Part shown: piece after piece, positions 57,619 through 64,000 of the stretch
Layout of the letters: each line of letters opens with the position of its first letter
How positions within the stretch are numbered: the stretch's first letter is position 1
Made by a program: the position numbers and the translations under genes
Notes under the pieces: generated by a model
What the model was told of the DNA's origin: nothing
The model's database searches: none
Seen by the model: the letters and a program-made list of their open reading frames with translations, nothing else
From: Girardinichthys multiradiatus
Taxonomy: Eukaryota; Chordata; Actinopteri; Cyprinodontiformes; Goodeidae
DNA length: 64,000 bases
Direction: 5' to 3'
Assembly (NCBI RefSeq): GCF_021462225.1
Contig: NC_061808.1
Location: 26,077,119-26,141,118, forward strand

Positions 57619-60600
57619 AATCAAATTACACATTGTAATTGTTATTTTGAAAGAAAAATATGTTTAACTGAGCATTAAAGAACTGTTTTTACTTTTTATT
57701 AAGGATTTTTATGAATAATTGTTAGTGATACCAGATATATTGCAACAAACATATCTAACCAGCAGGGTCCCTGTCTGCAGAAGTCTAGAAAAGTAAAGAT
57801 TGGGATTGAAGTATTCACCAGATCAATGTGGACTTCAAAACTTTATTTCCTTTTAAGTTGTCTAAAAGTTGTATATTGCAACCTATCTGCCCAGAATCCC
57901 ATTCCGTCCATCCCTCCCCACCGCGGTTTCTGTGTGCTGCTGTATAAATATCTGCTATAAGGTCATACTGTTTTATTTTTATTTTTATTTATACACTAAA
58001 ATGTTCTAGAAAGTACTTTGGAAATTCGTAGGAACCCTGAACTTGAAATTGCCATTGATTTTTGTGCCATTGAAAATATTGCTACAGAAGAAATCTAAGT
58101 AAGTGTGTAAGCATAGCTCCTTTTAAAGACTGTCTTACAACCTTTTATAAAATGTTGCAGTAGGAGGGTGAGTGAAGTTTGATTTAAATTTGCCAAAATT
58201 AAATAATAATTTATTTGTTTCAACTTTTTAAAATGGACCCTGGCACTTTTTCTTGCCGTTTGATGGTACAGCGGAAAGAGACTGCAGAAGGAGCAGTAAT
58301 GGTAGGGTTGAGGGATTGCTTTACTAGATGTGATGTAACTAAACTTCATATCAAATGGAAGAATCTACACACTCCAAATGCTGAAACTTAAAAAAAAAAA
58401 TGTTCTCATGTAAAAAACACTAAAACTACAGAAACTGGATTAATGTAAGTTATTTATATCTGCAATCCTTTGTCTCTTCACTTTTCTTCTAAACTGATCT
58501 AAAATTATATTTGCCAATACATAGAAAAATAAGAAACATAACATTTAAAATTTACAATTTAAAATTAGAAAATAAATCAGAATCTTCGCAGTATTTTCTT
58601 TAATTGCTAATTGGAGCTACTGAAAGGTGCAATGCAGTCACAGAAGGGTTATCTTTAATCAAAACTCCATGCTCATTTGAATGCAGCCTTATTAAGGACC
58701 ACTACATATTGAAAAAATACACGGACACACATTTTGGTCAAATGGCACAGAACCCATGGCTCAAGGTGGTGCAACCATATCTATTTTTCCCCCCATATGT
58801 TGTTGACAGGTTTGCGAGCATATTCATGTATTCAATCCTTTCTCTGTCTCACCCACACACACTGATTCAGCCAAACCACACTTTCACTTTAGTGTGGGCG
58901 CGGGCCAGTGAGCTACATCATTGCTTCATTTGAATCAAACTCCAAAGCTCAGGAGTCATTTATCTACATACTGGCCGTGTGTCTAACCTTCAGGCATCCC
59001 ACTCTCCGCTACTTGCAGAAATCGATGGCTTATGTGTAGAACAAAAAGAATCTCCAGGTGTCCGAATTCATAAAGTAGAGATTTGAATAATTGATTTGCT
59101 ACGCATTGGTTGGAGACAACAGAATGCTGACGTTGTAGGCTACATTGGTTTGCTTCTTGAAAATCTTATATATATTTTTTCATGATGTTCCCAAATACTT
59201 GGAACAGTTGTTGTTTGCTGGAGCAGACAAATCCAAAATAGTCTGAGGATAAAACAAAAATCACAAAAATAACTTTTCAAACATCTACTTCTTTCTTAGA
59301 AGTAGATGTTCAAGCGGGTGTTGAAGCCTGCTACATGTGCATTTATTTATTTGTAAATATTGCCAGTCTTGATATTGAACCAGACCCTTCACAAGTTTTA
59401 ACAAGTCTCTGGTGGCCCCTAACTTTGTTTTACTGTGCCCACTTCCCACTTTTCTTTATCTGACTTGAAAGAAGCACAGTTGTGCTTGCCAAAAGAAGAG
59501 GTTGCTTGTATTAAAGTGTCAAAGAGATTTAGACAGTTGCAAAACTCATAAGGAAGCAGTTTGCTATTATCAGCTTCTGCCTGTGTTTAAACATAGTCTA
59601 CCAAAGCCTTTTCTAGTATCAGTACTTGTAGGTTTTTGGCGTGTGTGTCCCCTGAGAAGCAGATATTACTGTTGACCAGTCACTGTTTTCGCTCCTGCAT
59701 TTCCTTTTTTGGGAGTTTATTACACACTCTTACATCTATACATCACACTCTGCGGGTGTCCTGCCATCCTGTCTTCCCACCTCCTGTGACTCTGTATCGC
59801 TGGTACTCTTTGAGTGACAGCTCTTGGTTTGTCTGGGTATCCGTGGTTACAGCCCAGAGGCCTCTGCCGGGGGACCCAGACCTGTCAGCACTTTCTGAAT
59901 CCTGAAAGAGAGATGGATGGCCAAAAGACGGGGATGCTGTCAACCCTGGTGCTCTACTGTGTTGCTTTATTTTCTTCCTTATGTTAAACAGACCCATTCT
60001 TGACATAGAGCTAACCATGTCTAGTTAGAAAATTAGAGAACTTAAATTGAAAAATATAAATTGAAAGCTAAAGGTAATTTCTGTCATAAAGGCTTTTCAG
60101 GAACCAGGCTAGTTTTCTGGGGCCATTACTAACTCCCTGTATGTCCATTGGATTAACTAGGGATAAAAAAAATGACCAGGGTAGAAATTTGTCCCAGAAC
60201 AATTTCCTGGTAGGAAGGTAATGCTTTTTCATTTGCCAGGAACATTTGGTTGGAGTGTTGTGAAGAAAAGAGTGCTAAGCATGCCAAATTGTTTTTTTTT
60301 TTTTTTTTTTTACTGTAACAACCACAAATAAAAAATGTCTGTTTACTGTCATGTGTGGGGAAAAACGGAGTAAGTCATTAACTTAAAGTAATATTTGGGG
60401 CTTTAATCAGTTTACATGCTGAGGCACAAATTAAAAACAACCACCATTCTGCATTCTAACAGATATTTGGTGCAGAAACTAACCACACATGCATAAGTTG
60501 GCTTATGCTTCTTTGGGTAACTGCTTTATTTATGAAATATCTTTGAATGTTTTAAAAATTAAAGCGATTATAATTCTTTTTTACAATGAAGTGGTGTGAA

Positions 60601-63600
60601 TGGCCACAGGTTTATTGGTAGAACTCAGGTTTTAATCCTGATTACAGCTGTCTCTCCTCTTCCCTATCGCTTCAAGTTAGAGATAACATTGAAGTCCTCC
60701 ACAAAATCCTGTTAAATTTGGCATCAGATGTAGCTTTCAATGGACTTTTGTAACTTTTAAAGTTACTCCACAAACATTGCAAAGTGTAGTCACTGTGTCT
60801 GTATCATTGGTTATAGTTTTTGTGCTGAAAATCAAAGCTTTTACTTTAGTGATGGGACACTGAGTGAGATCTCAGTCAGCACTGCTGTAGAAAAATTACC
60901 CCCTTTGTGTCTATGGCCCTCCTTTGCACTCTAAAGTGGAAACCCTCACAAAAAATGACATGGGTAAAGGAAAGTTTTTGGGGTAAACGGTGAAACAAAA
61001 CAAGTTTTTGATCTGCTGATACTGATTTTAAGCCAATTCCATTTGCTCTTCAAGAACTATGAATAGCAGTTTTCTTCTACTTTGTTGATAAATTTCCTAA
61101 AAATGTCCTTTCCTACTAACACGTTTATAGTGTTACAGAACTGTCTCTTTCCATAACTTAACATCTACAGGTACAATAACATTCACCAGGTTATGGAACA
61201 GGAGTATCCTTTCAAATACAACCAAAAGTAAGAGAATGGCAGCATATTCTCTTTAGTCTGCTAGACATACTGTTTCTCACAATTTTGTTGTGCTCACAAC
61301 AAAGCACAAATAAACAAAACACAAATATCAGCTGACATTTTGAACTGTGTGTGTTCTGATAACATTGGTGAGATTAGCATGGTTAGCACACTCAGCGTTA
61401 CTAACTGAATTTACTGTAAAGTTAGTTGAAAGATCCAACATGTTCCGTGACTGACAGAATTGGACTCTTTTAAAGGATAAATCTTCCTGTTATATGGTGC
61501 GGTGCCTCCTCCTGTTTTAAAAGTTGTGGCTTGAAGGTACAGTTGACATGTCTCTGTAGAAAACATCGTTTTCCTTGAAAAAGCATAAAGCTTTTGGACT
61601 TCATCATCCTTCATTTTTAAACACCTCTATAATAGTGGAGATGGTTTCTTCGTTCATTAACAACTTCCACGTTGATGAATATTCTGTCAGTGAGAGTTTC
61701 TAGTGCTTACGTATGGCACATTTTCTAATCAGAAATGATGGGACTTTTAGTTTGTAATGGCCAATTATCGATCAAGGCTGGTAAAATAGTTCAAATAGGC
61801 TGACTTCTTGGTGTATGTCTAAAAATACAATTAGCTTTTAATGATTTTTTATTTGTTGTTTTTTACCCTTGACGGCTGACAATGCAACCAAATAACAGAT
61901 TTCAGGTTGGTGTTTTTAAAGGACAGCTGTGTCTGTTGATCTTGAATCTCACGCTAACAACGTGGATGAGCCTTTCCCATCAGGGTTTACAAGTTATAAC
62001 AGATCAGGTGTCTGTCCGTCCCCAGACTCACCAATACTGCCTCTGCTTTGACAGGGACATGCATGACGGCTATGATGCCAATATTGCTTGTTGTTCCAAT
62101 CCCTGTAGCTCCACGAATGATGGATGGAGACAGGGTTGAAAAAGGAAGGATGATGAAGGGGAAGGGGGGATTCGGGGCTGTTTGGACCGCCTCGGGCTTA
62201 GGCCATTAAAGGCGGTAGCAGTGCTGGTGGAGTATGTGTGTGAGCTCTCAACCAGCTAATGAGAATATTTAACATTTGCTGAGTCCACAGTGTGTTGAAA
62301 CTCATTCATCACTCCACTGATTCAGTTCTTGCTAGTTGAGCATGTTGATTATGCAAGATGCATGCCTTCGGGCCTGAGGATGACTTTAGGAAGGTGTGTT
62401 TAGTGCAAGGAAACACTCCAAGAGCAACTGAAAGGAGCTTTATTATCAATCAAGATTCCAAAAACCAGCTCAAATTTGTAAATGGTAGATGTTCATCTTG
62501 AATCCCCATCATCCATTCCCCTTGTAACCATTATGTCTAAGAGAATTATTTTTCTCAGTCATTAAGCTTACATGTTAAGAGTCTTTTGGAGTTTTTGAGA
62601 AACAAACGGTAGGTGGAAAAAATAATTCAAAAGAGCTGAACATTTTTTTGACATGCAAATGATTTTAAAAATGGCACAAGGCCAGTTCTTTAGGACATCC
62701 TTCATGAGGAAAAAAATGTGCTTGAATTGATATGTCACCATTGCACCTGAAACTAAACCTGACCCTTGTATTATTTGAGAGGTGGTACCCACACCTTTGG
62801 GGAGCTGATGCTTAACTTTGCTGGAGAGAGAGACCTGACAGACATCAACTTCACAGCGAATCACTGGCCTGTTAACAGCTGGGGGGGTTAGAGGCGATCT
62901 CTCTTTGTGAGGCTGAGATGAATATAGTCAACCCTCTTTCCATGAACACAATAAAGATGCATTCAGTAGATACACTACTGCTGATTAAAAATGAATTATT
63001 CTACATCTTTTAACTTCACATTTGGATAAAGCAGTAACGAGAATATGTTCAGAGTTTGCTGCACAGCTGGAAAAGGTGTTAACTGCCTTCTCAAACACGA
63101 ATTACTAAAAAGATTTTCCAAATACTTCAAACTGGCTTTAAAAACATAGAAAAAAATAAAAACCAATCTGTGTTCTCCGAGACCGGGTTCATTTCTGCAA
63201 TGGTATGTTCCTGAGGGCATGGATTGACAGCTCTGATCAGTGGCTTCTACTACTTGGTACTAAACATATAAGGCAATTTGGGCTCACTGCTGGGATATCC
63301 TGCTGATACGGTGCCAGATGTCGGCGCAGTGGGAGGACAAAAGCCCAGGAGGGCAGAAGATATGTTCTGCTATGATAAGCACTATCAGTTTATCTTTTAA
63401 TCCTGGTTGTCACAGTGGAAACTTTGAAAGGCCACCAGGTGTAAAATGGACTAAAATGGGGATTCAAAGCTGTCAGTCAGTGTGAAGCTGCACAAAGTAA
63501 AGTCACAAAAGTAAGTGTATCACTCTTTTAACCTTTTTTAAGTCCAGTTCTGAGAGAGCCAAAGTGTTCAGGGCAGATACATTAGTCAAATGAAGGCTTG

Positions 63601-64000
63601 CCCAGGTTGAAAGGTTTGCCCAGTAAATGTCTTGTATACAGATGCATAGTTTGGTAGTAGGGATGTAATATTATGATTATTATGAATAAATCCATCACTA
63701 TTATAAATGTCAATGGGATTTCTTTCTAAATGTACAGAAAATATACAAAAAGTTTAATTACACACTGAGGTTGGACCCTGTATTGTTCTCCAGTTTTCTG
63801 AAATTATCAATAATAATAATAATATTAAAAGCCACCTTTCTCACCAACACAGAATTTCTTTTGTATTAAATTATATCTGTTTAAGTTTAAAGGTTTTTTT
63901 TTTTTTTTTAAAACAAGGCAACTTGTTTCTCATTTAGATTAAATTATATAAAGGTAGAGGTTTAAAAAACATAAAAAATAATGGAATAACCATCCAGCCA
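57619..64000. other. non-coding; possible regulatory block 61870-62330
   Basis: AT-rich sequence with T-runs (60290-60311, 63894-63910) and an ATA trinucleotide tract (63808-63826). 61870-62330 is more complex, with GACCGCCTCGGGCTTAGGCC and GTCTGTCCGTCCCCAGACTC, and open for 85 codons (61882-62139) but without a domain. No transposon was recognised, which is notable compared with the rest of the window. Confidence 0.4.

Noticed and set aside
1..64000. CRISPR array, prokaryotic operon, phage or defence island
   Set aside because: No regularly spaced repeats, no operon-like gene packing and no such proteins. The content is that of a vertebrate genome.

Overview
This window looks like teleost fish nuclear DNA: an AT-rich, gene-poor stretch packed with mobile elements. 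The evidence is the mix of repeats: many Tc1/mariner families, a Harbinger-type MITE with a TTA target duplication, hAT-like non-autonomous elements, 5'-truncated LINE tails and a Gypsy-like LTR. The dispersed repeat at 32195-32990 (partial copies at 2537 and 33097) recalls killifish and livebearer (atherinomorph) sequence, but that narrower placement is from memory and not proven. No rRNA, tRNA, CRISPR or prokaryotic operon is visible. No host protein-coding gene can be supported. The only long open frame that belongs to a real gene family is a Tc1 transposase at 6056-7018 (minus strand).

Layout. 1-5.5 kb holds a LINE-like tail (copy 1 of a pair), a Tc1 remnant and two hAT-like non-autonomous elements. 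5.8-10.9 kb is a cluster of three nearly complete Tc1 elements: A (minus), C (plus) and B (plus). A and B are the same family in opposite orientation, with about 200-bp terminal inverted repeats (TIRs). C is a different family whose transposase has a DD36E spacing. 10.9-13.6 kb is non-repetitive and includes blocks that look like conserved non-coding DNA. 13.7-15.8 kb is a nested stack: a Tc1 remnant broken by a LINE tail, a TIR element and a Harbinger MITE. 17.6-30 kb carries more Tc1 remnants, copy 2 of the LINE-like tail (19960-20680), a nuclear-receptor DR1 motif at 24494 and a weak exon-like frame at 30178-30402. 32-38 kb has the dispersed repeat, a LINE 3' end, an LTR followed by a degenerate proline/acidic repeat-coding tract, and a Tc1 copy with a foreign insertion. 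41.5-57.6 kb has a Tc1 copy invaded by a LINE, a minus-strand reverse transcriptase fragment, a striking C/A-rich GC island (46240-47760) and four further Tc1 remnants. 57.6-64 kb is mostly unannotatable non-coding sequence.

Biology. The window is best read as an intergenic or large-intron record of repeated Tc1/mariner invasions. At least nine to ten distinguishable families are present, at very different stages of decay. The A/B family and element C are the youngest. All three have lost function by small, identifiable lesions: CpG-type substitutions, one-base deletions and a 42-base deletion. Between the repeats are complex, homeobox-site-rich blocks that may be developmental enhancers. That is inference, since no alignment was possible. 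No previously undescribed host system could be demonstrated. The most unusual signals are the divergent A-C-B Tc1 cluster, the DD36E spacing of C, the GC island with open frames on both strands, and the LTR-linked repeat-coding tract.
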